From Spinacia oleracea (lineage: Eukaryota; Streptophyta; Magnoliopsida; Caryophyllales; Amaranthaceae), in assembly GCF_020520425.1 (NCBI RefSeq), contig NC_079491.1, positions 6,745,143-6,809,142 of the forward strand: a DNA stretch of 64,000 bases, written 5' to 3'. Both the position numbers and the translations under genes were made by a program. Shown piece by piece: positions 26,982 through 39,059 of the stretch; positions within the stretch are counted from its first letter, which is position 1; every line of letters begins with the position of its first letter. Below the pieces are notes generated by a model. That model had not been told where the DNA came from. It was given only the letters and a program-made list of their open reading frames with translations, and made no database searches.

Positions 26982-27364
26982 TCTCTGTCTGTAAACCAAG
27001 TAAGTTGTTTAATGAGAAGAGGAAAGCCATTGGCACCATGTGTTTCATTAAACTTATCTCTATAATTATTGTCCCTTTATATATATATGCAGCCTCGGAT
27101 CTGATCAATCCGAGACTAAAAACAGGTTGACTTTGCCCATTCCTTGATAAAATGCAAGAAATGACCAAATCATACACTTCAGGGAATCGTCCAGAATCCT
27201 CGGATTCGCGGTACCCTAATAAAATTTGTTCGCAACAAACAGTCGCTCGAATCAAGTTATAAAACTCCGGCTCAGATCCACGGATCGCCGAAGGCATAAC
27301 TAAAGAGGCAGACTAGCGATCTCTTGCCCAGGTTTCCGAACCACAAGAGATCGGAAGAACAATC

Positions 27365-27740
27365 CAAACCTCTGAGCAGATCGACGGATTTGAAGAGTCT
27401 GGAAACTAAAGAGTCTCTTAGCAGATCTACGGATTTGAAGAACTCGCAAAACTAAAGAGTCTCTTAGCAGATCTACGGATTTGAAGAACTCGCAAAACTA
27501 AAGAGTCTCTTAGCAGATCTACGGATTTGAAGAACTCGCAAAACTAAAGAGTCTCTTAGCAGATCTACGGATTTGAAGAACTCGCAAAGTCAAAGAGTCT
27601 CTTAGCAGATCTACGGATTTGAAGAACTCGCAAAAGTTAAAAAGTCTCTTAACAGATCTACGGATTTAAAGAGCTCGCAAGATCAAAAGGTTTTTAGCAA
27701 GTCTACAGAAAGAGGAGCTCGAGAAATCTACGGATCTAAA
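27365..27740. repeat. 46-bp tandem array in the Tat 3' region
   Basis: Units begin GAGTCTCTTAGCAGATCTAC at 27411, 27457, 27503, 27549 and 27595, exactly 46 bp apart; diverged copies flank these on both sides (about 7-8 in all). The array lies between the integrase stop (26981) and the end of the antisense gene (28036). No spacers differ between units, so it is a simple tandem array. The remaining bases 26982-27364 and 27741-28035 hold no gene. Confidence 0.9.
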
Positions 27741-27799
27741 GACCTAAAATTGCGAAAGTACAAATTGAAAAGAAGCAGCCAAGTAACAAACATTCATTT

Positions 27800-27805
27800 T
27801 TTATT
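27800..27805 (-). terminator. Poly(A) signal of the antisense gene
   Basis: AATAAA on the minus strand about 230 bp past the antisense gene's stop codon. Positioned as expected for 3' end formation before the tandem array. Motif evidence only. Confidence 0.4.
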
Positions 27806-28035
27806 CAATATTTGGGGGGAGTACAAATACACTGAAAACCTCAAAAATTGAAAACAAAATGAAACAGTTAAAATCGGCAGCCATCAACAGACAATACCGG
27901 CCTACCGAAGTACTAAAGAAAGCAAAAAGAAATGAGTACAACGCAGCGCCGAGGCAAAAGGGGGAAAAGCAAGCACATATTCGGAAGTCCTCAACTGGAA
28001 CCGACCGACTCTGAAGAAGACGACTGCCCGAATCC

Positions 28036-31000
28036 CTAACTCTTGGGAGTCTCAGGAGCGGCCCCTAGGGGAGCATCCTTCGAAGAACCCCCAGCAGTGG
28101 TATCACCTTCGGAAGTTGCCTTCTGGGCCCGAGCCTCTGCAAGAGCAGCTTGGCGTTCAGCTTCAGCTTCATCTCGATCAGCTTGGCATTCCACCAAGTG
28201 GTCCTCGGCCTGCATCCATAGAGGAACTTTCTCGTTCCAAGGGAAGTGAGGCATGTGCTTCGCAAACATGCGCCGAGCACCCAGGATGCCGTTCCAATAC
28301 TGCTCTCTACACTGATCAGCAGTGTAGAGGTTGACTCGCTCCTGCTCCAGCTTCCGAATATAGTCATCCTTTTCCCGAAGCTTCAGCCGAAGGACAGGCA
28401 CCTTATCAGCTTGCTGCTGGATCAGCTCCCGATGCTGGACAAAATGGTGGAGCCTTAACTCCGCCTCTTTATGCTCCTTGTCGGCCGCTTCAAATTTAGA
28501 CTTCATCTCCTGGAAGAGTCTATCTTTTTCCTCAAGTTCGCTAGCGAACTTAGCGGCCATATCCTTCTTTTCCTCAGCAAAGGAAGCGATCTTCTCAGCA
28601 TCCTCTTCAACTCGGAAGATGAGCTGGCCAACCTCGGTCCCGATCTTCTCAGCAGACTCTCTAGCCTCGCGACTATAGTGAAGGTACAGCTGCTTGAGTT
28701 CCGTAAGCTCGGAGAGGAGTTGCCCAGCCTTCTGGTCCAAAATGGGAATATCACGAGCATAAGCCTCACGATATTTCCTCAGTTGTTTCTCCTCAACCGA
28801 GCTACACTCGAAAGCGAACGAAGACCAGAAAACAGCCTGGGAACGAGAGAAAGATGAGCAAAATAGGAAAAACATAAAACAAAAACACAACTCAAAGAGA
28901 AAAATCTAGCAAATTACCTCGTTCAGATAGTACTGGGCCATCATAGCCGGATTCCTCTCTTCGGCCCCAGGAACCCTCCACTGCGGGTTAGCACGAAGCA
29001 GATTCTCCCGAGCAGCCTCGGGGCCCACCAAGGATCCCACGTGAGCCAAGGGGTCCTCTCCCAAAATCGGAGCCCTGGCATATCGAGCCATCGCCTCCCT
29101 TACTTCTTCGGGGATCCGTTTTAGCGGAACATCCGAACAGGGATCAGCATGGATCAGCCTATCCAGGGCCGAGGTAGAAGTAGAACCCAAAGTTGAGTGG
29201 CGCCTCTTCCTCGTCAAACCTTGCTCGGGCTGCTCCTCCTCTCCAGCAGAGGGAACCTCCTTCTGAACCTCGGGGACCGCAGCTTCGGGGCCCGAGAGAT
29301 CTATCATCTCCTTGTCTGGACTCTTCTCCCTCTCGAAGGGAAGATCAGCAGACTCCTTCTTCTCCCCAGCTACCTCAGGGACATCCGAACCAGGAACAAA
29401 ATCGGCTTCAATCGCCTCCATCACCTCGGTGATATCCTGGATTTCGATCCCCAAAGCAGCAGATGGTTTAAGGGGAGAAGGGATGATATCTTCCTCGACC
29501 AGCGGCTGATCCACGGGCGGCGGTTCAGCAACCACCACACTCTTTAACTTCTGCCCTGGCAAGGGCATGAAGTGAAGAAGATTCTTAGGAGGAGGCATGA
29601 CTTCCGAAACCGCTTCCTACATAGCAAGCGTTCAAAGATTAGTTTCCGAAAAAGGGAGAAACGAACTACAAAAAATCCAAGTCAGAACAAATACCTTCTC
29701 CGAGGGCCGAGAAGCCTTCGCTTTCTTCGGATGCGTGGACGGCCTCAAAAGAGTGCTACCCTTCCTTTTGCGTTGATCCTAAAAAGGGGAGACCAAGGGT
29801 CAACGAATATAAAAGAAGAAAAAGGAAGAAATAGAGAAAAAAGCGGGAAATACCCGGTTCCTAGATAAAGTGATATCTATCCGAGCCGGAGATGAAACCG
29901 AAGGAACGGCACGCGGCACAGCGTCAGTCCCAGGACCCTAAAAAGATGGTCCAGGACCAAGACGTTAGCCGACGGCCAACCGAAAAGAAAAAGATAAACA
30001 GAAAATCGAGCTTATAAATGAACACTCACCGGGTCCGAAGTTGTCTTCAACTCAGGAAGCACAACCTTCACAGGAACAGCTTCAACAGAAGAGGCGGAAT
30101 CCCACGGATCAGCTCGAACTTCGGATATCCGAGCAACCCCCGAAGGAGACAACACGTAATCCTTCAGACGAGGATTACGAGGGTTATCTTTTCCGAACTT
30201 GTACTCGGGAGCCGGGTCGTGAATAGTCTTCAAATCCAAAGAAATGCCCAACTTCTTAGGATCAATGCAGCTAAAGCCGTACTCTGCAAAAACAAAGCAC
30301 AAAACATGTCAGCAAAACGAAACAGGAAAGAGGACAAACTCACTGAAAAAACGGTCTCAGCCGAAAGACACCTACCCCTGTCAAAAATCCTGCTGAGACC
30401 GGCAACAGCAAGAATGTCCTCCCTCAAAATGTAATTGAGATTCGGGAGCCAGCTAGACGGCAGTCGATGGTTATCCTCTTGAGCCAAGAACCACTGGAGG
30501 AGGTCCACATAGTGGCGATGGTTCCGATCTGGAGCTGCCACACCCCTCATATCAGGATCAGGAGCCACGAACCACTGCGGAGGACGATAAAAGTTGGGAT
30601 GCTTCGGATCCGTCGGCACACGGACGAGCAACCACTCCGTCTTCCAATTGTGGTCAGAGCTAAGGTAGGGGTACGCCGTGATGTAGTTCGGATCCCCCCT
30701 CTTTCGGGACTTCTTGTTGACAATGGTCCACCAACCATACCCATCACCCTTGGAAGCATGGTTGAGAACCAGATCGTGAAGATCCCGAAAAATAGCGACA
30801 GAGCAAGGGAAATTGACGAAGTCACACACCCATCTAAATCCGATTATGTGCCTCATAGATTTGGGTGTGAGCTGGGCCAAACTAATGTTGTACGACACCA
30901 AAAGCTCGGATACGAACGGATCCAAAGGAAAGCGGAGACCATTCTCCAAATGGTGAGTATACACGGAAATGAACCCCCTCGGTGGATGAGTCACCCGAGG

Positions 31001-31423
31001 ACGCTCTTGTTCAGGAAGCTCGCACCAGTACCCCAAGGCATGCTGAATTCCGTATAGCTCCTCGGCCTTCCGATGATAATTCCCTAACTTCGCTTCCACC
31101 AACCAGTCACCGCTGACCGATTTCTCCAACGGACCGTCGATCTGCGTGGTCTCATGCAAAATTGAGGCATACTTGCCCTTCGGATCAGCTTCCGTCCAAT
31201 GAACTGGAAACTCGGAGTAACGACGACGAGCACCCGAAAAGCCAGCTCTCTCACCAGAGGTTGCGCGTTCATCTTCGGAAGCATCCCAACCAATCGAACT
31301 CTTCACCAACGGCCTCTCCGAAGGTCGACCCCTCGAAGATTTCGGTAACCTCCCCGAAGGCACGTTCTCTCTCTCACTAGAGGAACCAACAACGAACTTG
31401 CTTTTGCCCCTATTCTTTGCCAT
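28036..31423 (-). CDS. Antisense six-exon gene inside the Tat element (989 aa)
   Basis: Exons on the minus strand: 31423-30376, 30283-30030, 29937-29854, 29778-29695, 29616-28918, 28836-28036. All five introns are GT-AG and short (76-92 bp); phases agree (1,0,0,0,0), and no stop interrupts the 990-codon frame. The N-terminus is basic and serine-rich. Residues about 148-225 (HPPRGF, GLRFPLDPF, LTPKSMRHI, WVCDF) resemble the 'putative gypsy type transposon' domain (Pfam Transposase_28). A WWTIVNKKS segment follows. Exons 3-4 are short, 28 codons each, and basic. Exon 5 is acidic and proline-rich. Exon 6 is a long coiled coil (about 735-900), ending in an Ala/Glu-rich tail. Antisense extra ORFs are known in some Tat elements (for example Grande); function is unknown. 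Because it is spliced in the minus direction, these introns are not removed from the sense genomic RNA and so are retained through retrotransposition. Confidence 0.85.
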
Positions 31424-31674
31424 GGTCGCGAAATCTCGATCTAGGGTTTAGATTGAGGGGTAGAAGGAAGAGCGAAGAAAAAAGGAGAACTCAGAAGCAA
31501 ATTACCTTTTTCCGAAGCGGAATTCGCCGATAAAGCGAACAACACAAGTTCCCGAAGTCTAAAGTTGGCCGAATTTCGTAGATCTGAAGAAGCAAATTGC
31601 ACTGCGATCGCCGGAATTTAGAGAGAGAATGGGTTTGAAATAAGGAGTAAAAAGTTCAAAAAAAGCAAAGCACC

Positions 31675-31685
31675 CAGTATTTATA
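31675..31685 (-). promoter_or_regulatory. TATA box for the antisense gene
   Basis: TCTATAAATAC on the minus strand, about 255 bp upstream of the antisense ATG, just inside the 3' LTR boundary. It would start a transcript running away from the LTR with a leader of about 220 bases. Motif evidence only. Confidence 0.5.
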
Positions 31686-31842
31686 GAAAAGAGAAAGGGC
31701 GCATCAACTTCCTCAAACCCACGATCTCCATGACACATTACAATTCCCAACACTTGTCATCAATGCAAATCATCCCTTTTCAAAAAAGAGAGGGAACCTT
31801 CGGACTTCTGACAGCTGGAAACCCACCCATTTAATTCTAAAT

Positions 31843-31864
31843 GGACCGGGTCTGGGGGGCATGT
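31843..31864 (+). other. Polypurine tract of the Tat element
   Basis: A G-rich stretch (GGTCTGGGGGGCATGT) lies directly before the 3' LTR at 31865, as needed for plus-strand priming. Boundaries approximate. Confidence 0.65.
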
Positions 31865-32289
31865 TGTTTGGGCTCCCAATTGATTCTCAATTGGGCCACT
31901 AAGTCCAAAGCCCAATGGCTCTAAACGACAACATCAAACCTACCAATGGCTATTCAGCCATCCATTAAGGCCCAAGGCCCAATAACAATAAATGACCTAT
32001 GGGCATTTATTATGCAAACACTATAAATAGGCCGCCAAGGCTCACACCTCAAGGTACGTCCAATTTATCGCCTTAAGACTACTCTTCTAGAGAACTTCTC
32101 TCTAGAATCCGAGCATCATTCTTACTTAGGCATCGGAGGGGCTTTCCTCGGAAACACCCCCGAGGCTAGTGACTTTGCTCTTGTGCAGGTGAATTCGGAC
32201 TCCACTCATTCAAACAAGCAAGATCTTCAACACATACAAAAGGGCCTTCATTCGAAGCCCATTGTTTCCATCTTTACAACACCGGAACA
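31865..32289 (+). repeat. 3' LTR of the Tat element
   Basis: 425 bp, apparently identical to 20733-21157, followed by the target duplication AAAGT. Confidence 0.95.
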
Positions 32290-32652
32290 AAAGTATATAT
32301 ACTTGTAAAAAAATCATCATTTTTGTATATGCAATCTTCTTTATACAAAAGCTACATATGGTAAATTACAATTGTTCCATCCTCTTTTAAAAGAATGGGT
32401 TTTACAAACATTACAAAGATGACAAATTCACCACATTTCTGAAAACAAAACTTGCCAACATTTTTTAACTACTTCAATTCGTATATGTATAAATCCTCTG
32501 ACCTGTATAGTTAGCTTCTGAATTTCTTCTACCTCTCTTTCAACCTTCGAAAACGATCGAAAAAATCATTGTAATAATCTGTTCAAAATCATGAAATCTT
32601 TTCGGGTTTCGGGCTTCGATTAATCGTTGACAAATAAACTTTCTGGTTTCTA

Positions 32653-35600
32653 TCATTTGGAGATTTGGTACGACAAAGGGAAATATCTTGATAAGAGATT
32701 ATGTTTGAGTTTCATTATATAGTAGAAGATGCCGTAACATGGGAGATGCATTACTGCAACCGAAGAATACCTGCACGTACAAATTGAGCTAATTAGATTC
32801 GTATAATTTCGTCCAAAATGTAATATAGCTTCCTCTTTACACTCTCTTAGGTCAAAAATTCAACAAAAAAATCTAATTTCGTTCACATTAGAAAAATGTG
32901 GACATGATCATATGACGGGCCATGACGGGTTCAGGTCAGCCCATCATCTCGGGCCGGGCCAAACTTTGGGTATTTTCGTGCCCAAACCCATTATTTCGGG
33001 TCAAATTTCCGGGCTTTTTAGGCAATTTTCGTGTCGGGTCAATTTATAACTAAAATTCAAGCTTTGAATTGTCCCAAACCCGCCCAAAAAAATTAAAATC
33101 AGGTCGGGCCCGAAAACGGGCATGGAACGTCATTTTGGGGCCAAACTCGAGATGATTCGGTCTAGAAAAGTAGTAATGTAATCAAAATCATGTGCTAATG
33201 TTGGTATTTAGTTTTGAATGATTAATAACACATTAATGTTTATAAAGTCTATCGATTACCCGATCCGATTATACTAATGGTTCAGATACCCGACCCATGC
33301 TCACCCCTGTCTAATTACAAATTTACAATTGCATTCTTCTTAAAAAATAAAATATCTAAGGAGGTAAAAGGAATAGGAAATTCTTACCATAAAGGGGAGA
33401 ATGAAGAAGACAAGTCCAAAAACGGATATGGCCACCTGTTTTACATATTTTGTGTAAAAGACACATTAGAGAGAGTAAGACACAAATGGGGGAAACCGGG
33501 AAACATTATTGCTTCATGAAGAAGCATTATTATTATTATCATACGATACGACTATACGAGTACTACAAAAGAGATTAAATGTAGCTAGCTAACTTACCAA
33601 ATTGAAATACAAGCATGAAGGACCCATTGGAAAACGACGTAGAACGATGTCCAAAGGATGAAATACGCTATCCGGAACCATGGAAATCTCTGAGAAAACC
33701 CGAAAATCACACGTATTAGTGATCGGAAATGTAGATCCGAGGAGTAACTTGAGATTTTTTGAATAGTCGTTTTGGTAAATAAATTTGTCAAAGTAGTCAG
33801 TTTGGTAAAAGTCCAGTAACTTACCAAGCTATTCAGCGCGGTATCACCAAGCAGGAATACAAGGTTGATTGTGTGCATGTTGATAATGAACTGTCCAAAA
33901 TTAGGTTAAGAAAATAAGTTAATATGATCATGAGTTCATAGCATATGGATTACACTTGAACAAAAGACGGGCTAGACGGGTTCAGGTCGGGCCACAACCA
34001 AAAATCAGCCCATCATGTCGAATCGGGTGAGATTTCAGGGGGATTTTTGTGCCCAAACCCTGTCATTTCAAGCATAACAATATCGGGCTTTCAGGCCATT
34101 TACGGGCAGGACCGATTTTATAACTAAACTTGTAATTTTAATTCGCCCAAAACCACTCAAAAAACAAAAACAGGACCGGACCGGACAAACATGCCTAAAT
34201 ATGCCCAGACCCGTTATTTTTAGGGTCGGGCCGGGCCTGTGGACAGGCTCAAGATAAACAGGTCTAATTATAGATTAAACAAAGCAATATATTGATCAAC
34301 TAGAGAATTTGGTACTCACGAAATTGAGATCGTAGTTTTTGGTAGCTAGAAACGGAACAATGATGAACCAAAATACACAATCTGTAAGCATCACAGCTCC
34401 TGCATTCATCTGTTCAAAATGCACACATATTATAAGCAACATTTGTTAGTTTTCACTCATACAAAAACAGCTCTTTTTAACATTGAACATACAAAAAAAA
34501 AACAGAAACTTCAAATTTCTAATACTTGTATATTTAAGTCTGTTTACCTGAAAAATAATCTGTAAAACATAACCCCAGAAACCGGCAGTAGCCCGTTGCC
34601 GGTCAAGAACTTGTTGAGGGCTAAAACTGGTTTTGATTGCATTTGGAGCTCCATCATTGATTGATGCAAAATAACCACCTCTTTCTGCATCTATTCCTTC
34701 ACTATGAACTCTATCACCACTTATTTTTTGGTGGTAATCATAACACCCATACATGGATAACACCGATCCTAACTACAATTAGCAATCCAAATTAAAAAAC
34801 CAATTAGGGAAACTTTCCAATTTGGGGTTATCAAATTAGAAATTTGAATGTAAGTTTAGATAATGATTTACCCCAAAGTATATTGTAACAAGAGTAAATG
34901 TCCACCTATTGATCATAAAAAAAAAAAAACACCAAAATAACCCCATTAGCATCATCATTATCATCACAATTTAACTAAAAACTCATTAATCATATGCTCA
35001 AAGTTATTAGAATGTCCATATCAATCAAACAAAAAACACCAAAATAACCCCATTAGCATCATCATCATTATCATCACAATTTAACTAAAAACCCATTTAT
35101 CATATGCTCAAAGTTATTAGAATGTCCATTATATACCCGAGTCACAATACGCCACACCCAGATGTATAATGGCACTCGCCAATATAACGAAAACAACAAA
35201 AAAAAAACCATTAATCATATGCTCGATTTTATGATAATGTCCATTATACACCCGAGTAATAGTATGCCCACAAATGCGATCATTTTTTTTGTTCATTAAA
35301 TTATTTGGTGCTTATTTATGTGTATAAATTATAATGTATGTACAAGCTACACCCGAACATATAATGAAACTAAATTAAAAAAAACCCATTAGCATCATGA
35401 TCATCATCACAATTTAACTAAAAACCAATTAACCATATGCTCAAAGTAATTAGAATGTCCATTATACACCCAAGTCATAAATTGAAATCGCAAATGTAAC
35501 AAAAACTAAAATTAAAAGTAAAAAAAAAAAACTTACTGAGTGTAATAGTAGAAAATGGAGCCACCATCAACAATAGCATTGACAATGAGGAGAATCAATA

Positions 35601-35910
35601 GCACAAAAAAGGCGCAAACTCGAAAAGCTAATAGCCAACCAGGATGAACTCCTTTAAGACAAGGCATCCAAACTTCATCTGCATACAAAATTCCTGGTTT
35701 TTCTTCTGAAATTTCAGCATCCAATCTTGTTTTTGAAGATTTTCTCGGGCCTTCGTGTTTTGATATTAGAAATGCGGCAAAAATCATGGAGACTAATACC
35801 CAGATTACACAGAGCAACACCCTCCAATTTAGCCAGTAGTGTGAATTTGATGTATCACCTGTCACAACTGGTTGCCAAGTTACTCTTAGTGTTCTTGCTA
35901 AATCACCCAT
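32653..35910 (-). CDS. Conserved plant multi-pass membrane protein (8 exons, 348 aa)
   Basis: Minus-strand exons: 35910-35537, 34905-34872, 34772-34548, 34409-34320, 33890-33825, 33689-33598, 33435-33388, 32770-32653. All introns are GT-AG; phases agree (2,0,0,0,0,2,2). About seven hydrophobic spans are seen (about 29-49, 92-114, 126-147, 193-230, 242-263, 266-290, 313-335), with motifs [14 protein letters not shown] (122-135), WWPYPFLDL near 294 and HLPCYG near the end. This matches a family of uncharacterised plant membrane proteins (Arabidopsis At1g10660-like, from memory). No catalytic motif seen, so no function is assigned. The Tat element lies about 360 bp past the stop. Introns 1, 4 and 7 contain repeats. 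Confidence 0.87.
32919..33170. repeat. CGGGT-rich dispersed repeat in intron 7 of the membrane gene
   Basis: Shares 'gacgggttcaggtc', 'cagcccatcat' and 'gggcttt' segments with 33966-34266 and resembles 43590-43916. It ends near a GGTCTAG motif. Probably a non-autonomous DNA element; boundaries approximate. Confidence 0.45.
33966..34266. repeat. CGGGT-rich dispersed repeat in intron 4 of the membrane gene
   Basis: Second copy of the intron 7 repeat (shared 'gacgggttcaggtcgggcc', 'cagcccatcat'), ending in AACAGGTCTAA. Boundaries approximate. Confidence 0.45.
34925..35470. repeat. Imperfect duplications in intron 1 of the membrane gene
   Basis: A segment of about 105 bp ('ccattagcatcatcat', 'catcacaatttaactaaaaa', 'catatgctcaaagttattag') occurs at about 34935 and 35042, and a diverged copy at about 35388. 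Parts ('attatacacccgagt'-like) recur between. These are local tandem duplications inside the 631-bp intron 1. Confidence 0.65.
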
Positions 35911-36828
35911 TTTTCAGAAGTCTGGATTTAATCCAAAGTTTTTGTCTTTTTTTATGATTTTTTGGAGGAAATTTGATGGGAAAATGGGGGATTTTTGGGG
36001 GTTTTATAGTGGGTTTTTGGTGTTGGTAATGGGGAAATTGGCAAAACCCAGAAAAGATTCACTATCGGAAAAATGAAAAAATGGAGTTTTTTAGGAAAAT
36101 TTTTGAAACAAAATCCAAGAACAGAGAAGAAGACTACAAAAAGCAGGGGATTGAAAATGGGGGGATTTTCAATGCCATGAAATTGGAAACATGTAATTAG
36201 AGACAAACATTCAACTCCCCCCACACTTAACCAAGGATGAAGATAACAAAGCTCTTGAAAAACCCACAACAACAAAAAAATTAAAAAAAAACAAAAAACA
36301 AAACACAAAATCTAGAGAAAAAAGCTCAAATTGGGAAATCTAGAACAATCATGAAACTTGACTAGAAAGTTGGTGTTTTTTTGGGGTAGCAAGAAAATTT
36401 TTGTGGGTTAATTATATATGTGACTCAATAAACCAAAACCCACAATGGTTTAATTGTGAAACAAATTAAAGCAAATATTCCAAACTTTAAGATGGAAATT
36501 ATTTTTTTATTTTTTCAGGGTACAAAAAGTTCAAGGATTTACAAAAAATGGGAGATTTTTGGTTGGGAAATTATTATTATTTGTGTGTATAATGAATAAG
36601 AAAGAATAGTATGAGAATGAAAAAAGTTCTAAATTGTAAGTAAAGGAAAGGCTAGATACTTGCATGGGATGGAAAGCAAGGAGGCAAAGGTGGTCATGTG
36701 TTATGTGTGGAACAAAGATGCTTTGCTTGGAGTTCTTTCTTCTTATTCTTCTTTGTTTTTAATTTGAGTTAAATTACAAAAAATGAAGACAAGATTATGT
36801 GAAAGAGGGGAATAAAAAGGAGGGAATA

Positions 36829-36836
36829 CTTATATA
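36829..36836 (-). promoter_or_regulatory. Candidate TATA box for the membrane-protein gene
   Basis: TATATAAG on the minus strand, about 920 bp upstream of the ATG. If used, the long leader probably contains an intron ending at an AG just before the ATG (ATCCAG at about 35920). Motif evidence only. The region 36840-39059 beyond is AT-rich intergenic DNA with no gene seen. Confidence 0.35.
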
Positions 36837-38966
36837 GGAGAATTGGAGGATGATGTGCTAAAATGCTAGTATTATGCTTATTGAACAAGCTTTTTCCTTT
36901 CTTGTGGTTGCTCCATTTCTAGTGAAAAGACAATATAATCAATAAATAAGTGCATTATTTGTTGACTTTAAAATCATCAATCTAATTTGTACGATTATTA
37001 TCTCAAGCCACTTTGGTATAAATGATAATACCAAGTTATTCTATATTGTTGGCTTATTCACTTATTTTTTCCTAAACGTATTTTGTCTAAAATTTACTGA
37101 ACTTATCAGAGTTTATTACATTTGCAAATTATACTCCATACTTTTGCATCCCTTATAATTCTTGAACATCTAAACATATACAAAGTTTACTCTAGTGGAA
37201 AGACTATAGTCAATGTAAGTGCATTATTCTTGACGTTAAACCATCAATCCAATCCATACAGTGATACGAGTAGTGTCTTAAATGAAATATGAAGTTATTT
37301 TATAATGTCAACATAGTTATTTTCTTCTTACTCGGAATATTCAGTCGTTTTAATTACGTGTATACTCGTTCAATCTAGCTTATAACCAAAACGTAATGTT
37401 ATCAAATGATACACTTTCTATTATCCAAACTTTATACCATAATGAACTATTCAGATTAGTGACACAATATTACATTAATATCTACTCTAATTAAGATTTG
37501 TAAACTCGAACAATTAATGTAGAGGGTACCTAAATGGCTATATGGCTATATGCTTGGACCACAAGCTTCTTCCTATTTCTATTTCTTATTTTTATTTTTA
37601 AAAACAAAAGGCATTAAAAATTTAACAGTCTGTGGTCGCAATCTTCATAAGTCCATGCAAATAAAAATAAAATAAAATAAATAAAAAAATAAACGTCTGT
37701 CTTGTCACCTTTTTCTTTCTTAAGATGACCAGCCTTTGATAAAACAGAGGAATTTAGAGAGAGAAACTACCTAGAGAGAGAAAGTTATGGTGTGGGCCCC
37801 TAATGGAGGGGACAAAAATTCTGTTTTCAATTTGGATTTTGTGGGTAAGAAGAGCTTTGAAGATGCTTGACTCACCAGTCACCATTTAAATTACTAAAAT
37901 AACCCTAAAAAATATAGTTTGCCACACATCACAATAAAGTAAATTAGTTAAAGCCTGCCATTTTTCATAAATTTGGGCAAATTTCACACAAAAATATTGG
38001 TCAAATGTCATACAGAAATTGCTTTAAATACCATCAATCAAAATAACCCAATTTAATAATTGTTGAAAAATGCGTAATATGTACTAATGAGTGAAACTTT
38101 ATGCAAATATCTGCTTATTTGGGCGGTAAATTGAAAATTTAGTTTAAAAAAAATGTAACTAGGGAATTTTGACGTGATAAAATTGTTTGATTTAACAATA
38201 TTAGGCATTGTTATAAATATTTTTGGTCAAATGTAATTCAAATATTGTTAATACATCAATCAAAATAATCAAATTACTCATTTCATCTCATTTTCTTGTT
38301 CTATTTTGACCAAAAACACTAATAAAAATTGATCAAATGGAACAAGTAAAATGAGACGAACAAAGTAATACGGAGTACTTGTTGTAAGATGTCAGATGTG
38401 TAGTATAATGAATACAATTTTTATGCAATATCATTAAAAGCACCTACTAATCCGACTGATAGATTGAGAATTTTCTTAAATAAGAGTATTTATGTATTAT
38501 TGACCATTATAGACCACAAAATAAGAGTAAAATTTTAAGTCAAAATTGATAAATTTCACAAAATTGGGCAAATGGCCATAAATATTTTATGGTCAAAGCC
38601 CAATGTAATGCAGAAATAGGTTGAAAACTTGAAATACATCAATCAAAATGAGCCAATTAATAATAATTGATAATAAATGTGTAATGAGTGCAACTTTTAA
38701 AGCAATAATAATAATAAACAAATCATGCATGCCACAACTACCAAGAAAGAAAAATGAGGGGGAGTACATTTTATTGAGATTCTGGATAATACATGCATGA
38801 GATTCTTGTAAATAAATGGATCCAAAGGTGGGGATTGGGCTGTGATGTAGAAAAGGTGACAGCATATTTACTTTATGAAAATAGCATGTGAGCAAGTTCA
38901 GGCAGGCTTGCGAGGGGACAACTGTAAGAAATGGTACCATAAGTATAGCTGCCATCCTACTGGTTC

Positions 38967-38995
38967 ACACAAGGCATACACCCTATGCCTTGTGT
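38967..38995. repeat. Perfect 12-bp inverted repeat (hairpin)
   Basis: ACACAAGGCATA, loop CACCC, TATGCCTTGTGT. Perfect stem in otherwise non-coding DNA. No CTRR end follows at Helitron spacing; origin unknown. Confidence 0.6.
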
Positions 38996-39059
38996 ACTAT
39001 AGTCTTCAGACCAATTACCAATTTTACATTTTTTTTGGTTCTTTCCTTTGTGCCTAAGA

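Larger units (their letters stand above)
20733..32289 (+). mobile_element. Complete Ty3/gypsy retrotransposon, Tat type, 11.6 kb
   Basis: Two 425-bp LTRs (20733-21157 and 31865-32289) bound the element. A 5-bp target duplication, AAAGT, lies at 20728-20732 and 32290-32294. Order inside: primer-binding site, gag, aspartic protease, reverse transcriptase, RNase H, second (archaeal-type) RNase H, integrase, a 46-bp tandem array, a spliced antisense gene, polypurine tract. The dual RNase H and the extra coding region between integrase and the 3' LTR are hallmarks of the plant Tat clade. LTRs look identical by eye, so the insertion is recent. It landed about 360 bp downstream of the stop of the membrane-protein gene on the opposite strand. 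Confidence 0.95.

Noticed and set aside
27365-27740. Possible CRISPR-like array
   Set aside because: Units are directly adjacent without variable spacers, in a plant retroelement; it is a tandem repeat.
28043-31380. Plus-strand frames of 60-196 codons opposite the antisense gene
   Set aside because: Shadows; the minus strand gives coherent exons with phase-matched introns.
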